Of a stretch of 64,000 bases of DNA, positions 28,505-40,975 are shown piece by piece (position 1 is the stretch's first letter; every line of letters starts with the position of its first letter). The stretch covers positions 434,001 through 498,000 of the forward strand of contig JAMXDE010000027.1 of the NCBI GenBank assembly GCA_026770025.1, read 5' to 3'. Made by a program: the position numbers and the translations under genes. Source of the DNA: Craspedostauros australis (taxonomy: Eukaryota; Bacillariophyta; Bacillariophyceae; Mastogloiales; Achnanthaceae). The notes below the pieces were generated by a model, which had not been told where the DNA came from, did not search any database, and saw only the letters and a list, made by a program, of their open reading frames with translations.

Positions 28505-31462
28505 TCACTTCTTCCCATCAGCATGCCCGCTGTCAGCATTGTCATCCTCCGGTTTCCGCAGCCTCGGTTTCTTCCCCACGACAGGCTTCGAAGCAGCCTG
28601 CGGCTTTGCAGTCTGCTTCAACTCCCCCTCGTCCCCGTCGCCTTCTTCTTCATCCTTGCCTGCTTCTTGCTCGTCTTCTTCGTCTTCCTCCGGTATCGCC
28701 TCGACCTTCCGTTTGGCTTGCTTGGTCACGTCGTACAGGAACATGGAAATGCCCAAGAGCCCACCCTCTTCGCCGCCACCCGCGATGGCAATACATCGAT
28801 TGTTGTCGGATTTGACGATCTCGGCAGCGTAGATCGGATACGAATCGTCGGCACGCAGGATGGCCATCGGAGATGGCACGTTGTCCTGGGAGTGGGAATC
28901 CCACAGGCAGACGGAACCATCGACGCTCCACGATAGCAGCAGATCGTCCGTGATGTACCGCGAACCGAAGAGGGGGCGTCCGGGTTGGTGACCACCTTCC
29001 ATGATGGCCGTGCATTCGGCGACCACGCTGTCGGCGTTCCAGGTGAGGGACCACGTGATGAGATGTCCGGTCGCAACGCAGGTGGCCAGGCGTTGACCGG
29101 TGCTGTCCCAGCAGAAGGATGTGAGGTGGGATTGGCAGCCGGGGAGGCTCAGGATGGAGACGCAGATGCCGCGGCCGTTGACCAAGCGCAGGGAACCGTC
29201 GGACAGTGCGACGCCGAGCAGTCCGTTGGCGTCGCAGTAGGTTGCGTCGAAGACGTACACGATGTTTTCGGGGTTGCGCTCGCCGCCGAATACTCTGGAC
29301 TTCATTGCGGCAGCCGCGGCACTAGGCTTGATGCCATGGCCTTCCTCATAGTGTTGGTGCGGAAGCTGCAAACCGTCCTGCGTCACACTGCAAACGCGCA
29401 CGCCGGATCCATACTGCTCCATGCCGCTGAAGTGGATGCTCATGACCTCCTTCAGAGTGATCGTCGACTCCTGCTCACGGATCATATGGGCAATGTCCTG
29501 TCCCTGTGGCAGTTCTTGCACGAACGGCTCCTCCGCGATTTCCCAAATGTGGATGTAGTCATCCGACGATGTCATGAGGAACGAGTTTTGTCGTGCTTGC
29601 ATCGTGGGCGCTGGATTCGTCGTGAAAGCCCTCCAGTGATCGATGAATTGCAATGTGTAGACCTGCGGCTTATCATCCTTCTGCTTTTCTTTGTCTTTGT
29701 CTTTGCCTTCGACTTTGTCATTTGTTTTGTCGTCGTTGCCACCCAACAGAGACCAATGATCAATCGTCGCGCAGCAGTTCCACCGGTCTTTGTTGGCCTT
29801 CAGTTCGTCGAAGGGATCTTCGCAGTTCCACAACTTGACAGCCGAATCTGCGCCACCTGTGGCGAGCAGATACTTGAAGGACCTCGTGCGATCCAACGTC
29901 GACCCTGATGTCGCCCAATCCGACGAGGCCCATGCCACGCGCAGGCATTCATGATCCTTGCTGTGACCCGTGAGCGTGGCCAAGAGAGCGTTCTTGCGCA
30001 CGTCCCATATGCCCGCCGTCGCATCCTGACACGACGTGGCGCACAATCTGCCGCAATCGGAAAAGCTTACGTCAAAGATCTTTTCCTTGTGTCCCAGACA
30101 CACGCGTTCGTTGTTGGCAAAGGCATCGATGATCGGTTCCGCCGCGATGAGAGCGTGCTTGCGCACCATGACGGTTGGGCGGCCTGGCGTGATGTCTGAC
30201 CCGGCCTGTCGTTCCATGGTGTCCAAGAAGTGATGCTGGTCGCCGTCCAAATTCAAATCCGCCAGCTGCAAGAGTTCGTCTGCCGGATCGGCGTGCTGCA
30301 GCTGTTGTTGTTGTTGTTGTTGTTGTTGTTGCTCCTGTTGCAACTGTGCCAGCTCCGCCTCCAACTCGGCCAACTGCCCGGCGACTTCTTCGGTGGTCAA
30401 TATGGGAACTAGCTTTGGATCCAACGGATTGATGCCGTCGTCTTGCTCGTCACAGAGTTGGCAAAAGAGGTAGGTCGGCAGAAAGTCAGTGTTACCGTCA
30501 AATACAGGTGGATCGGCACCGTGGTCCAACACAGGCGGATTGACGTCGTCGTCTTGCGGAGCCTCCACAGAGGTGCCCAATGCAGCTTCGAAGAATGGAT
30601 CGTCGTTCTCGTGATTGAAGGTTTGATCGTAGTTGTTGTTGTTGCTGTTGCTGTTGCGGACGTCGTCGTCGTCGTGCCAGTCCTCGAGCAGACCGTCTTG
30701 TGGCAGATCACCGTCTCCCACAGCGAACGGGTCGAGCTTCAAGTTATGGAATCCTTCGAGGAGCAGATCGGTCAGATCCGGCGATGAGGATTGTGGATCG
30801 TCGTAGCTCTGCTGTTGTTCGTTGTGCGGCGATGCCACCTGCTCGTCAGTCGGTGATCCTACAATGGGATCGTGGTCAAAGATCCTGTCAAAGCTGTGAT
30901 TGACCGTGGACGCGAGCAGGTAATCGGCAACGTCCAAATCGTCGACGTCAATGTTGGGCAACCAGATGCCGTCGTCGCTGTTGTCGTCCGGAGACCGCGC
31001 GTTGGTGAAGTCGCCTTCCCCGCTGATATGAAGCAGCGCCGCCACGAGATCGTCGTCTTGCGTGAACACTCCGATGGGATCCTCGTTGTCAAAGTCCTCC
31101 AACCGCTTTGGTTCCAAGGCGATGCAGTCAAGGAGCAGGCGTTCGTCGTTGCTGTCCTCGAAGGAAGGCGTCGCAGTGTCACCGTCCGTTGCTGTCGCTG
31201 TTGCTGCGTCGTCCGACTCCACACTCTTCACGAGCTGCTCTTGCAGTGGATGGGAGCCGCCGTCGTCGCTGCTGATGTTGCCGTCGCTGCTGATGTTGCC
31301 GTCGCTGCTGATGTTGCCAGTGCTATTGCCGCCACTGCTCTTGTTCGCACTACTTACAACCGTACCAATACGCGTGCGAGTATTGTTCACGATATCCTCG
31401 CCTTGATGATCGTCGCACAGCTGCAACTTCGATAGCGTGTCTTCCAACGAAGGATCCGTCAT
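28505..31462 (-). CDS. WD40-repeat protein with acidic low-complexity N-terminal half
   Basis: 985 residues from the ATG at 31462; the open frame extends upstream, but this ATG begins a typical hydrophilic N-terminus (MTDPSLEDTLSKL). Residues 1-440 are acidic and disordered with Ser/Asp/Gly repeats (three GNISSDG units) and a poly-Gln run (about residues 378-390). From about 450 to 925 there are at least five WD-type blades, including LGHKEKIFDVSFSDCG...GIWDV, LLATGGADSAVKLWN, SFLMTSSDDYIHIWE, LATCVATGHLITWSL and LLLSWSVDGSVCLWD, enough for one propeller. The tail has an acidic stretch and a basic nuclear-type patch (KKPRLRKPED). It is probably a scaffold in a nuclear complex; the ortholog is not identified. 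Confidence 0.85.
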   Translation of the reverse strand: MTDPSLEDTLSKLQLCDDHQGEDIVNNTRTRIGTVVSSANKSSGGNSTGNISSDGNISSDGNISSDDGGSHPLQEQLVKSVESDDAATATATDGDTATPSFEDSNDERLLLDCIALEPKRLEDFDNEDPIGVFTQDDDLVAALLHISGEGDFTNARSPDDNSDDGIWLPNIDVDDLDVADYLLASTVNHSFDRIFDHDPIVGSPTDEQVASPHNEQQQSYDDPQSSSPDLTDLLLEGFHNLKLDPFAVGDGDLPQDGLLEDWHDDDDVRNSNSNNNNYDQTFNHENDDPFFEAALGTSVEAPQDDDVNPPVLDHGADPPVFDGNTDFLPTYLFCQLCDEQDDGINPLDPKLVPILTTEEVAGQLAELEAELAQLQQEQQQQQQQQQQLQHADPADELLQLADLNLDGDQHHFLDTMERQAGSDITPGRPTVMVRKHALIAAEPIIDAFANNERVCLGHKEKIFDVSFSDCGRLCATSCQDATAGIWDVRKNALLATLTGHSKDHECLRVAWASSDWATSGSTLDRTRSFKYLLATGGADSAVKLWNCEDPFDELKANKDRWNCCATIDHWSLLGGNDDKTNDKVEGKDKDKEKQKDDKPQVYTLQFIDHWRAFTTNPAPTMQARQNSFLMTSSDDYIHIWEIAEEPFVQELPQGQDIAHMIREQESTITLKEVMSIHFSGMEQYGSGVRVCSVTQDGLQLPHQHYEEGHGIKPSAAAAAMKSRVFGGERNPENIVYVFDATYCDANGLLGVALSDGSLRLVNGRGICVSILSLPGCQSHLTSFCWDSTGQRLATCVATGHLITWSLTWNADSVVAECTAIMEGGHQPGRPLFGSRYITDDLLLSWSVDGSVCLWDSHSQDNVPSPMAILRADDSYPIYAAEIVKSDNNRCIAIAGGGEEGGLLGISMFLYDVTKQAKRKVEAIPEEDEEDEQEAGKDEEEGDGDEGELKQTAKPQAASKPVVGKKPRLRKPEDDNADSGHADGKK

Positions 31463-32125
31463 GGGGACTCTTGTTGCAGTATGGTTACGCGCACGAGCTA
31501 TTGCGCAAGTATGAACAGAGCGGCGGTCAACACAAGACAAGCCTCTCTCTCTCGTTCTTTCTTTATGGCTTCACTCGATGCACCATGGTACATTTACAAT
31601 GGGCCTCTCCGCAGACAATGCGCGGGTTTGCGTGCTGTGCACACATGGTGCCAACATGTCATTGTTTTTCTTGGCCTGTTTGTGTGTGTTTGCAGTTCCC
31701 TCCAACTCGTCTGTCGTCGTCCGGAACAACCACCTTCGCAAACGGTTACGGTTGAATTTTGAATTAGAAATTCAAGTGACAGAACCACCAACAGTCCATC
31801 GGTCGTACGTCTATGACCTAATAGCACCATAGTCGTACCGATCCGCACCCTCGCTCCTATTGCCATACTTCAATTGGTCAGACTCTTCCTTATGTGCATC
31901 TACATTTTAGACGATTATAATAATAGTATGTACCTATACAAAAGCACAGCAGTGCTCCGTGATGTTGGAAGCATCAACCGCCATTTCTCACTCCACAATG
32001 AACGAGAACTGCATAGTGCGTTTTGCACGCACGTGTTTTCTCCATCAACCAAGTGATCGCATTGCCGACCACGTCGGTGCTCCTACTCGTATTCGTACGA
32101 TACGAATAGAGTGCTCTCCCCCTGT
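31463..32125. other. intergenic 660 bp
   Basis: This is the 5' flank of the WD40 gene and the 3' flank of the Patched-like gene. Overlapping frames at 31471-31832 have no signature, and no gene is seen. Confidence 0.5.
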
Positions 32126-35100
32126 TTAGTGCGCCACGTCTTCTTCCGATGACGAATTGTCGCGGCCCAGCCCGGTTGTAGCTGGGATACCCGTGTTGCC
32201 ATACTCGCCATCTGGATCAACCTTGCTCTTGGCCGGGATGCCTCCCACGGTCAGCATGCCGCCATCACCATGGTCGGCACCCAGACGAAGGAACTCAAAG
32301 TCCAGCAGCGTCAGGACGCACGGCAGCCACCAGCAACCGAAGAAGTAGGTGACGACGGCCACGATGATCATGGGACGGAAGAAGAAGATCTCGTTGAACT
32401 CGAACTCGGTGAAGGCCAGGCACGAGATACCGATAACGCTCGAGACGAAGCTCATGAAGGTGGGCAGCATCAGGAAGCTCATGGTGTACTCGACGCGGGC
32501 AACGCCGCCCTGGATGGAGACGTCGGCGCTGAGCCAGCGTGAGACGACGTGAACGGCGTATTCGACAGCGAAGCCGACGCTGAGGACGAAGGAGACCTGC
32601 GAGAGGCCTGTCAGGTTCACGCCAGCGATGAAGCTCAGTCCGCTCACGGTCAGCACGCTGGAGAACGTCACCATCGAAATGAGCAGCGCGCCCATGAAGC
32701 TGCCGACCAGGATCTTGCTCGTCGGGTGATGCGCGTCGATGTTCATCTTGACGAACAGGGCCAGGAATGCGATGAAGAATCCCACCCCGACTGCGGCGGC
32801 TCCGAGCTCGATAAGGAGCTCGTAAATGCCAATGTATTGACTCCAGAAGTCGTATGGCGGACCATTCATCCAGCATCTGATAGAGTCGTGGTCGTCGCAG
32901 AAGACTCGAGTTTCCTCCAGCAAGTCCAGGGTGTCCTCGTGGCTGTTGAGATCGAAGGCGAACAGAGATGGTCCCTTCGACAGCGGAATTGGAACTCGGA
33001 CGACTTCGTCGTTCTCGAATTCGCCAGCGCACTCGAGCGGAGTTCCGGTCTCGTTGAGCAGAAGAAGGTCACCGCCGCCGCCCGTGTGCAGGCGCCAGCG
33101 CCCAAGGCAGAACTGCAGCTTATCATCGTCCCAGTTGTCGATCACTGGGCACCAGCTGCGGAAATCTTGGTCGCCTTGATAAGTCTCGCCCATGTCGGCG
33201 AGGTCATCAGGGTGCATCCACTTGGTTGGTCTGCAGATGCCACCGTCGTACACAACGCACTGGTCGCCAACTGGGAATTGCTTGTCACGTCGGCCAATTG
33301 TATTGAGGATCCACTTGGCGGAGCATGTCGAATTGTCCTTGGGATAAATTTGTCCCCTTCCGCACACCTGCTTCGTTGGATCCTGTCGGGTGAAGGTTGT
33401 GGTACAGTGGCGGCTCGACCAAATCTGCAAGTTCGCGATCCAGAGGAAATCAGTGTCCATCTCTGCCACATGTGGCGACTGCACGACGTCTTCGAATTGC
33501 TTCACCATCTGCATTTGGGTATCCGGATCCGTGTAGTCCAGCGCGCCCCAAGTCATGCCGATGTTCCACGATGCCAGTTCCTCTGTGCGGATCAGTGCCC
33601 ACTGCTTCGCCTGGTGGCTTTCGGGGAAGACATCCTGCATTTCGTGTTCGTATTCGTATTCGTCGTCGTTGTTTTTGTGCGTGGGAGAGTATACAGATCG
33701 ATACAGATTGACACCATACCATACCATACCATACCATACCATACCATACCATACCATACCATACGAGTGCAGTATGCACCAAAAAGATAGGCTGTGTGAG
33801 ATCCGGGAACGTGATGCAGAGTTCTGTGGCAGTCAGGGCATACAGCGGTAATCAGAAACGAACACCCACGCGTGCACTTACTTCCACTCCCAAACCGATC
33901 TCTCGCTTTCCGAGTCCCCAGATGGCCACGCCAATGAGGGCACCGGCGCCTAGCCACACCAGAGCATGCGTAAGGCACCGCACAGCAATGGACTCGCTGA
34001 GGATGACCGGCCTGTAGAAGCCATCGTACATGAAGGATGCCCAGATGTGGCCTCCGCTCTGCTTTCCGTTTCCATCGCCATTGGCGAGATTGTTCTTGCC
34101 ACCCATGTTGTCGCTATTGCGTCCATCGCGTTCTTGCTGTCGATCCGAAGACGATGTGAGACAGCACAGGATGTCGTAGCCTCCTGATGCTTGGCGCTTC
34201 ATGTCCAGCCAGCAGTACGCAGGGAAGCAGAAGACGATGGTCAGGTAGAGGAAGATGATGGCGATAAGGGCGACGCGGGCCGTGAGGTAGATGGCTGGGA
34301 CGTCGGAGATATTGAGGATGGCGAACATGGCAGCGTTGACCGTGCTCGTCATCGTGACAGGGCCCAAGACTTCCTTCATGGCCTCGACGAAGTCATCTTC
34401 CGTGTATCCACCCTGCTTCTTCAAGGCGAGCAAAACGATGTACATGTCGTCGACGCCCAAACCCAGGATGATGAAGGGGAGTGTCCAACCGATGGTGATG
34501 TTGACCTTGATGCCGCAGATGAGACCGAATCCCACAGCAGAAAAGTAGGCGAGGATGACCAGGGCCACACCAATGGTCGTGACCATGATGCGAGATTCCA
34601 CCAGATCGCAGTCGAACAAGAAGAGGGCTGAGAATGTGCATAGAAGCGCGACAGAGATGAGAATGAGCGATCCATTGTCGAGCGTGATCTCCTCCAGCAG
34701 CCGACCGCCTGTTCCGGCGACGCCTGAGTCGTCAAAAAGGCCGACGAACTGGAGGTCGCCGGCGGAGTCGTCGTTCCAGCCCTCAGTCCACCTCTCTTCG
34801 AATTCCTTCTTGAAGTCATAAAGGATATCTTCCGCATCGGCTTCGGTGATCTCGATGGGACCGCCAGGACGGTTGCAGTTGGCAACGCGAAGGACGATCT
34901 GATCTGGTGTCAGTGCGGAGTAGAGGGTGCTGAGGGAAGTGACGGTCTTCAGTGGATTCGCAGGCGAGTAGTCCTTCGAGCTGGGTTGCGTTCCACCCAG
35001 CAGCAGATTGCGGTTGATGGGACCGAGCAAACCACCTTCGTCGATGTAGTACAGCTGCCCCGATGCATTTCGCAAGATGGTATCTTCCGTCTGATTCGTG

Positions 35101-37575
35101 AAGGCTGCTCGCGAGCCAGCCAGATCGTAACCGCATGCCGCTCCCAGGGTCCACACGTAAGGATCCGAAGTTCCCTTCGTGACGTCGAGGAACGATTCGG
35201 AGTCGAAGATGAGATCGTACCACATGCGCGCAAAGTGCTGGACCGTGTACACGGTGGTATCATCATCTGCCCTGCTGGCAGTCGGAGGTATGTGCTTATT
35301 GCACCACCGTGGAGACGCTGCCTTCATGGATGCGCCTGTGGCCGCGTTTAGGAAGTCGCCGCCGGGTACTGCCTCGGGCAGCATCGTGCCAGGGATGTCT
35401 TCGTTGCTGCAGTCTGTGAGATGGCATGCGTGTAGAAGTAACGTGGAGAAAGAGGGAAGTCGAGAAATGCAGATGGTGAGTCATCAGGGGAAGAGCGAGG
35501 TGTGGAGAGCATACGCATCTGCTGACCGATACATGGTTTGGCGTGATATGTATATATATCTGTATATATGTATATGTATCTGTATATGCGAATGTAAATG
35601 CAACAGCAACAGCCACCACACCAACACAAGGTTCCCACCACGACATGATGACATGACGATACTTACAAGAATCGGCCGGTGTCACACCTGCAACGAACCA
35701 CTTGTAGACAGGATCGGTCTCGACCAAGAAGGCGAACATCGGATCCGCCACGCTCATGACTGTTGCGTTGGCTGCGTAGAGCGGATTCCAGGTGGTGCCC
35801 AAGGCGAATGGGTTGTAATTGGTACCATCGAAGTACCCCATGGTGCTGAAGGCCGTTCCGGACAGATCCACACCCGAGCCGGACACGGGACTTGTGCCAG
35901 CGAACATGATGGGCGGTTGGCCGTTGGCCTCCTCGCTCCAGAATGGCAAAGGTATGCCGCCGCTGTTCCACGAGGAGAAGGCGTGATCGGCATGGCGGTA
36001 CAGCATTTGTTCCGCTTCCGCCGCCGTGATGTTGGCGGGACAGTTCTCAACACCGATGATCTGACCGCATGCCGCCATGAGCGACGGATCCGCGAAGGCG
36101 CTGTACACGTCGACGAGGCCGGCGGCGCCCAACGATGCGTAGATGCCGCGCGTCGTGGAGTAGGAGAAGTAATCGATGACCTGCTGACGCGTGACGGTGC
36201 TGGAAACCTTGGCCGCGTTCTCCGAGACGAGCACCAGCTTTGGATCGACGGGTTGGTTCATGGCCGTGGCCGTTTGGATGGCGCGCACCGATTCGATGGC
36301 CAAGATTTGGAACATGCCGCGCACGCCGGCTTCGAGGGCGTCGAAGGTGTTTTCGAATTCCGTTTCGATGCACATCTTGCAGGGATCGTTCATCTCCAAC
36401 GTTCCGATGTCGGCGAAGAGACCGAGGGGATCGGCGTAGCTCGCGGGGAAGCCATTGGCCATGGCGTATTCCGGCGAGCTGCGCAGCATGATGACGTGGT
36501 TGCATTCCGTGTGCGTGTTTTGCGGGGCCAGGAGATTGGAGCAGACGCCTTGCAAGATGCCGATGCGTTCCGTGATGGGCTTGAGCACGCCCTTGCGCAC
36601 GATCTCGTCGTACCATGTGACGCGGTCGACCTCGCGGAAGAACCAGCGCGCCTCCTGGAAGAAGTCGATGGGCGAGATGCGAGCGCATGGGAATTGGTAG
36701 GACGTGCCAGGACCGATGCTGTTCAACGAGCAGATGTCTTGCCAGGTGTAGGTTTGGCCTTTGTGTTCGACCTTCGCCGTGTCAGAGTGTTGCAGTTACG
36801 TGGATGGTTGGAGTTATGGTTGTGACGTGAATTGGTGGTGTGAATTGGCGGTGGCAGGTAGTCACAAGCAGAGTGGGAAGGGAACGATTGAGGTGAGGCG
36901 GGGAAGCCATGGATGTATATGGCGTAGAGTGCAGTTGATAGAAAGCTGAGCAAACCAGCCTTTGCCACAATGGTCACATTGATGATCACGACGACGCTCG
37001 TGATGATGGTTACGAGTACTGTCACGGTCACGACAGATCACGAGATCCCGCTGCGAGTAACCTCATGACCGATTGTTGCATTGGCCATCGTCAAGTGCAT
37101 TGTACTGCCCACACTGCATGCATTGCATGGAACACAAACGACCAGCAGCAGCACAACGACAGCACAACCATCATCAGTTCTGGCAACTTACCGTGGTCGC
37201 CTCCGTGATCTGCATGCGCTGCACCAACTCCTGCAGGCGATCCTCCGTGAGAATGTTGCCATTGTCGCGCGTCGTGGCCAAAGCGAAGAAGCCTGTGCCG
37301 TCCAAGCCCTCGGCATCGTATGACTCGGCGTAGCGCTGGTCCTTGGCATACTCGGAGCGTTTCTGCACCCAGATCTCGCTGACCTCGGTCTCGACCAGCT
37401 GGTCCTTGCTCCAGCCGGCGGCGGCGACGGCGATCCAGACGGTTGGCAGGAAGGCCAGGAACAGGCATGGCTGGCGGATCATGAAGCGGAACAGCGTGGA
37501 GGCTACGCTGTGGTCCTCGCGGTCTCGGCCCGTGTCGAGATTGGGGGAGAACGAGCTGTCATTCATTGCCAACAT
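32126..37575 (-). CDS. Patched/NPC1-like RND transporter with sterol-sensing domain
   Basis: Four exons, 37192-37575, 35667-36771, 33882-35413 and 32126-33634, give 1509 residues. Introns of 420, 253 and 247 bp begin GTAAGT; the junctions are EATT|VEHK, PADS-Y-CSNE (phase 1) and GLGVE|DVFP. The layout is that of eukaryotic RND proteins: one N-terminal helix (about 33-50), a large luminal loop, a five-helix sterol-sensing domain (about 745-900) with GLGVDDMY (about 813) where the proton-relay Asp pair lies, a second luminal loop with paired Cys, and a second helix bundle with SVGFAVEYAVHV. Patched, NPC1 and Dispatched homologs move sterols or lipid-linked cargo across membranes using ion gradients. 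Which subfamily this is cannot be settled by eye. The acceptor of intron 1 is the least certain. Confidence 0.88.
33714..33763 (+). repeat. (CCATA)10 microsatellite in intron 3 of the Patched-like gene
   Basis: Ten perfect pentamers lie inside the 247-bp intron. On the coding strand they read TATGG and sit about 80-130 bp upstream of the acceptor, in place of a conventional pyrimidine tract. Confidence 0.9.
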
Positions 37576-37824
37576 GGTTGTGCGAGGTGTGCGGCGATCT
37601 TAGCGACGCGCGAAGTATTGGTATTGTGGTGGATGAGTACGTGTATGAGTACGTGTATGAGTATGAGGAGTGGGACGAAAGGAAGCGAAGGGCGATGGCC
37701 GTCCTTGTGATGATCCACTGGCTGGTCCTTCTTTCCTTCTTTCCTGCTTTCTCGCTTGTTTGGGTTGCCCGCTTGTGCCTTGTCACAAGTGGTTGCTTTG
37801 GTTTTTATGGACCAATGTGTTGGC

Positions 37825-37879
37825 GTTGGTGTTGATGTTGGTGTTGATGTTGGTGTTGATGTTGGTGTTGACGTTGGTG
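37825..37879 (+). repeat. 12-bp minisatellite, about 4.6 copies
   Basis: The unit GTTGGTGTTGAT repeats at 37825, 37837, 37849 and 37861 with one substitution in the fourth copy, followed by a partial unit. It lies upstream of the Patched-like gene. Confidence 0.85.
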
Positions 37880-39776
37880 ACAACGAGCGCGATGCAGGAA
37901 TGCCTCAGTGGTGCTCAAGGACGAGTATGGCAACAGAGCAGGGTCCGCAAGCTTCGCCGCTCTTGGAGAGATGGCGGCGACGATACAAATAGGATCAGGC
38001 TGGTTGCAGTCCTTCGCCGCAGCTTTTATGTCGCAAGCAACTCCTGCTATCGTACGATTATGAGGCACTACTCTGCTGGTGGCGATGCGGATGTGGCTCC
38101 GATTGATTCCGCCCTGTTCGAAGGTTGGGAGGTTGGTTGGGAGATTGGTTGGAAGAGAGAAGAGGGAGGAGGCTTTTCGCTTTTTGGAGTTCCTCAACGC
38201 CTCTTTGGCTCTGTTGCTTTCTTGGATGGAGGCGATTGCAGATAATGAAACAATGAGGTGGAGGGAGGTGGAGAGCGATTGATGTGATCAGTGCTGTTCC
38301 GGCCCAAGAGGAGCAGCAAGAGAGGAGCAAGACAGGCACAGATCGACCGTGTTGGCAGAGAGTCGAGCCGGTGAGCGCGATCAAGGCAGAATTGATGAAA
38401 ATGCCAGATGCATGTGCCAGTTGTGTGTGTTCGTGTTGTGGACAGAGAGAACGTTCCCTTCATTCATGCCAACGATCCAACGTCCGAGGATGCTTTGTGC
38501 ACCTTCAACCCAAAACCGATTCCGCTTTCTCTGCGTGCGAGTGAGACAGCGAATAGAGATCGGGGTGGCTGCGATGTCATGTCAATGGACACGGAAGAGC
38601 GCGAAAGTCCGTCTTGTGGCAATTCGCTTGGGCCGGTGTTCATCATTTCCTTCTTTTCCTTGGTCGTGGGCCTGTTCGTCGCCCACCAAAACCGTGAACC
38701 GCATTGGGTGCGCTTCAATGGGCGGGTCGATGTTCAAACTAAATCGCGCCAAAAGACGCTTCTTGTCGCAAGGCCACGATGCCGATCGTTGTCGCGCGTT
38801 TTCCAAGGGCCCAACAAGCTATCGCTCATGACCGAATTCCCGCGAACACACGTCAGCGCCCTCATCTCCATTGGGAGGAACTATTAACATCTCGCAGCCA
38901 ACACGCCCATGAGTTTCTGGCGGAGTTCGCCGCTTTACGGTGTCCGAGCAGGTCATTGCAAGAAGTCTTGGTACCAGCGAAGTTTCCAGATGTTTCCTTC
39001 ACCATCGAACGGTCATCGAGAGATTATCGCGACAGATCTGGAGTTTCCCGTTTGTGTCCGTCACACAGTGCAATGAGAATCGTCTGTCTGCAAAGCGCAG
39101 ACTAATCGAAACGCCTTCTCCTTCCTTGCTTCTGGGCGGACAGTTAGTATTTGCGCTTGGTGCAGCCGGGAGTCAGCCAAAGGACGCCCCAAAGCTGGAC
39201 CGCAGATCCAAGATAGATGCGTCGAATAGTCGTACGGTCTTGCGAGAAAGCGCGTATCCGCGGAGTTCGAGCTACCAACAATGAGTCTGTTGCGACCTTC
39301 CGTCAATGTTCTGCAGTCCCAGTGGGTCGCAAAGGATCAGCTTCTTCTTCGTTGATTTGTGTTTTTGCAGTGTCCCGAATAGTGATTGTTGGCCGGCAGT
39401 GTGCGCTAATAGGTTCTATTATAATAGTAGGCCTATTGGACATGAGGACATGATGCCTTGAGGTCCGTTGCTCTGTTGCGGATAGAGCTGATCGTGCCCA
39501 CATTCCCGGGGAGAGAGAGAGAGAGATAGCAAGGCTTCACAATGTTGGTCACCATCCATAGGTCGTGGTCGACTCCCAACAAGAGGATCCCTGTGTGACA
39601 TCCAAACAAGAAAATGCGTGTGTGATACGTACAGACAGACAGGCGAAAAAAGATGCCGCCCCGACAATTTGGCAGAGGCTTCTCCTGGGAGCAGGCTAGA
39701 CGGAGGCCCGTAGGCAGCTATCAATGAAAGTCCTCTGCCTATTGTCATTGGTGATGTCGTTGGTGATGTTCGCGGT

Positions 39777-39828
39777 GCTGATGGCTGGTGCTGATGGCTG
39801 GTGCTAATGGCTGGTGCTAATGGCTGGT
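39777..39828 (+). repeat. 13-bp minisatellite, four copies
   Basis: The unit GCTGATGGCTGGT occurs twice, followed by two copies with A in place of G at the fourth position, so each variant is present as an adjacent pair. No gene overlaps it. Confidence 0.85.
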
Positions 39829-40975
39829 CTGTGGACAGCGTTGACTGTGTCAACCATGGTGCGGTTCGTGCTCGTTTCCCTCCTTGTGTTGTCATCGTAT
39901 CGAGGGTACCAAACGTATCAGTACACTGCTATATCTACGTACTCGAGCAACCCAAAGAGCCATCATTCCACGCCATTGCCCACTGAAGCGTTGGAGCATT
40001 CATCATGCCTTATCCATCGTCACCTCTCTTTCATCACGTACAAGCGTACGTACGTCTGTTCCACTTGGCTCTCTGGCGGTTGCCTTCCTCAATACTCACA
40101 ACAAGAACAAGGCACCACCCACAAAGCAGTTGAAGTCAACCGGCTCCAATGCGAATGCACAATAATCGATTCAAGCCAACAACACCGACCTCATTGAACA
40201 ACTTCCACCACACAGGGGAGATCAGAGACAGAAGAGCAACGCACACCTTTACTATATTGACGACTCACACATAAGATATTTTACATACTATTATTATATA
40301 TGTTATATAAAGCATCGAGAGGTACGCATCGGCGATGCAAACAGAGCAATGTGATTCCAACACCACATTACGGGTGTCGCGAAATCGATCGGCTGACACC
40401 GCAATCAGCCGTTTTCGTAGACCCGCATGATGGGAAGCAGATGGTCATTTGTTTTCTTCTTCCTTGATGACGATACATGGAACAGACAACGGTCACATCC
40501 CTTGGATGAGTTCACTCTCTGTTTGTTTTTGCACATCGCAGTCACCATCGTTGTGCCTTGGTCCACGACCTATGGCAATCACACACTGTCGTCCCCGCAC
40601 AGAAAGGCGGCTGTGCACATCAACGGGAAGAACAGAGCACAGAGAATGGTTCGATTTTCCGGCTGCTCTTGTCGTCTCCTCATCAAATCTCACCACCACC
40701 AATGGCGTGGTTCTCCACAGCTTCCCAAGCGTTCCTGTGCTGGTCGCAATTTCCACAATTTTCACTCATTCTCCAACAGTCCCGTCAAAAATCACCGTTG
40801 CATACGACTTAACCATCGTGAACAACAACGCCGTTGCCGCAGACAGCGTTGTGTGAGGCTGCTGATCATTAGTGCCATCAACGTGCTGTCATTTTTTCAT
40901 CTACAGCTCAACTTCATCGCATGCAACGCAAGGACAACGGGAAAAACAACGACGAAAGAAAAAAGAGGAAAGGCA

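Larger units (their letters stand above)
37576..40975. other. 3.4-kb intergenic region with two minisatellites
   Basis: No gene with support. The frame at 38408-38887 has one hydrophobic stretch but no homology I recognise. Content seen: a 12-bp minisatellite GTTGGTGTTGAT (37825-37879, about 4.6 copies), a 13-bp minisatellite GCTGATGGCTGGT (39777-39828, four copies) and an A/T-rich patch at 40258-40315. Confidence 0.5.

Noticed and set aside
33635-33757. Start of a separate gene with MVWYG repeats
   Set aside because: The repeat is the CCATA microsatellite in an intron; the acceptor at 33634 restores the Patched-like frame with GLGVE|DVFP.
32549-33790. Plus-strand frame of 413 codons
   Set aside because: It is antisense to the fourth exon of the Patched-like gene, whose helices and motifs are clear. 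The plus-strand translation has no domain.
35179-36825. Plus-strand frame of 548 codons
   Set aside because: It is antisense to exons 2-3 of the Patched-like gene and runs through an intron of that gene. His/Arg/Asp-rich translation is typical of the complement of coding DNA here.
37670-38245. 191-codon plus-strand frame
   Set aside because: It is built around the 12-bp minisatellite (repeating Leu-Val-Met-Leu-type units); no domain.
40427-40975. 183-codon N-terminal extension of the small secreted peptide
   Set aside because: It is basic, His/Arg/Ser-rich, without signature, and would bury a clean signal peptide in the middle of the protein.
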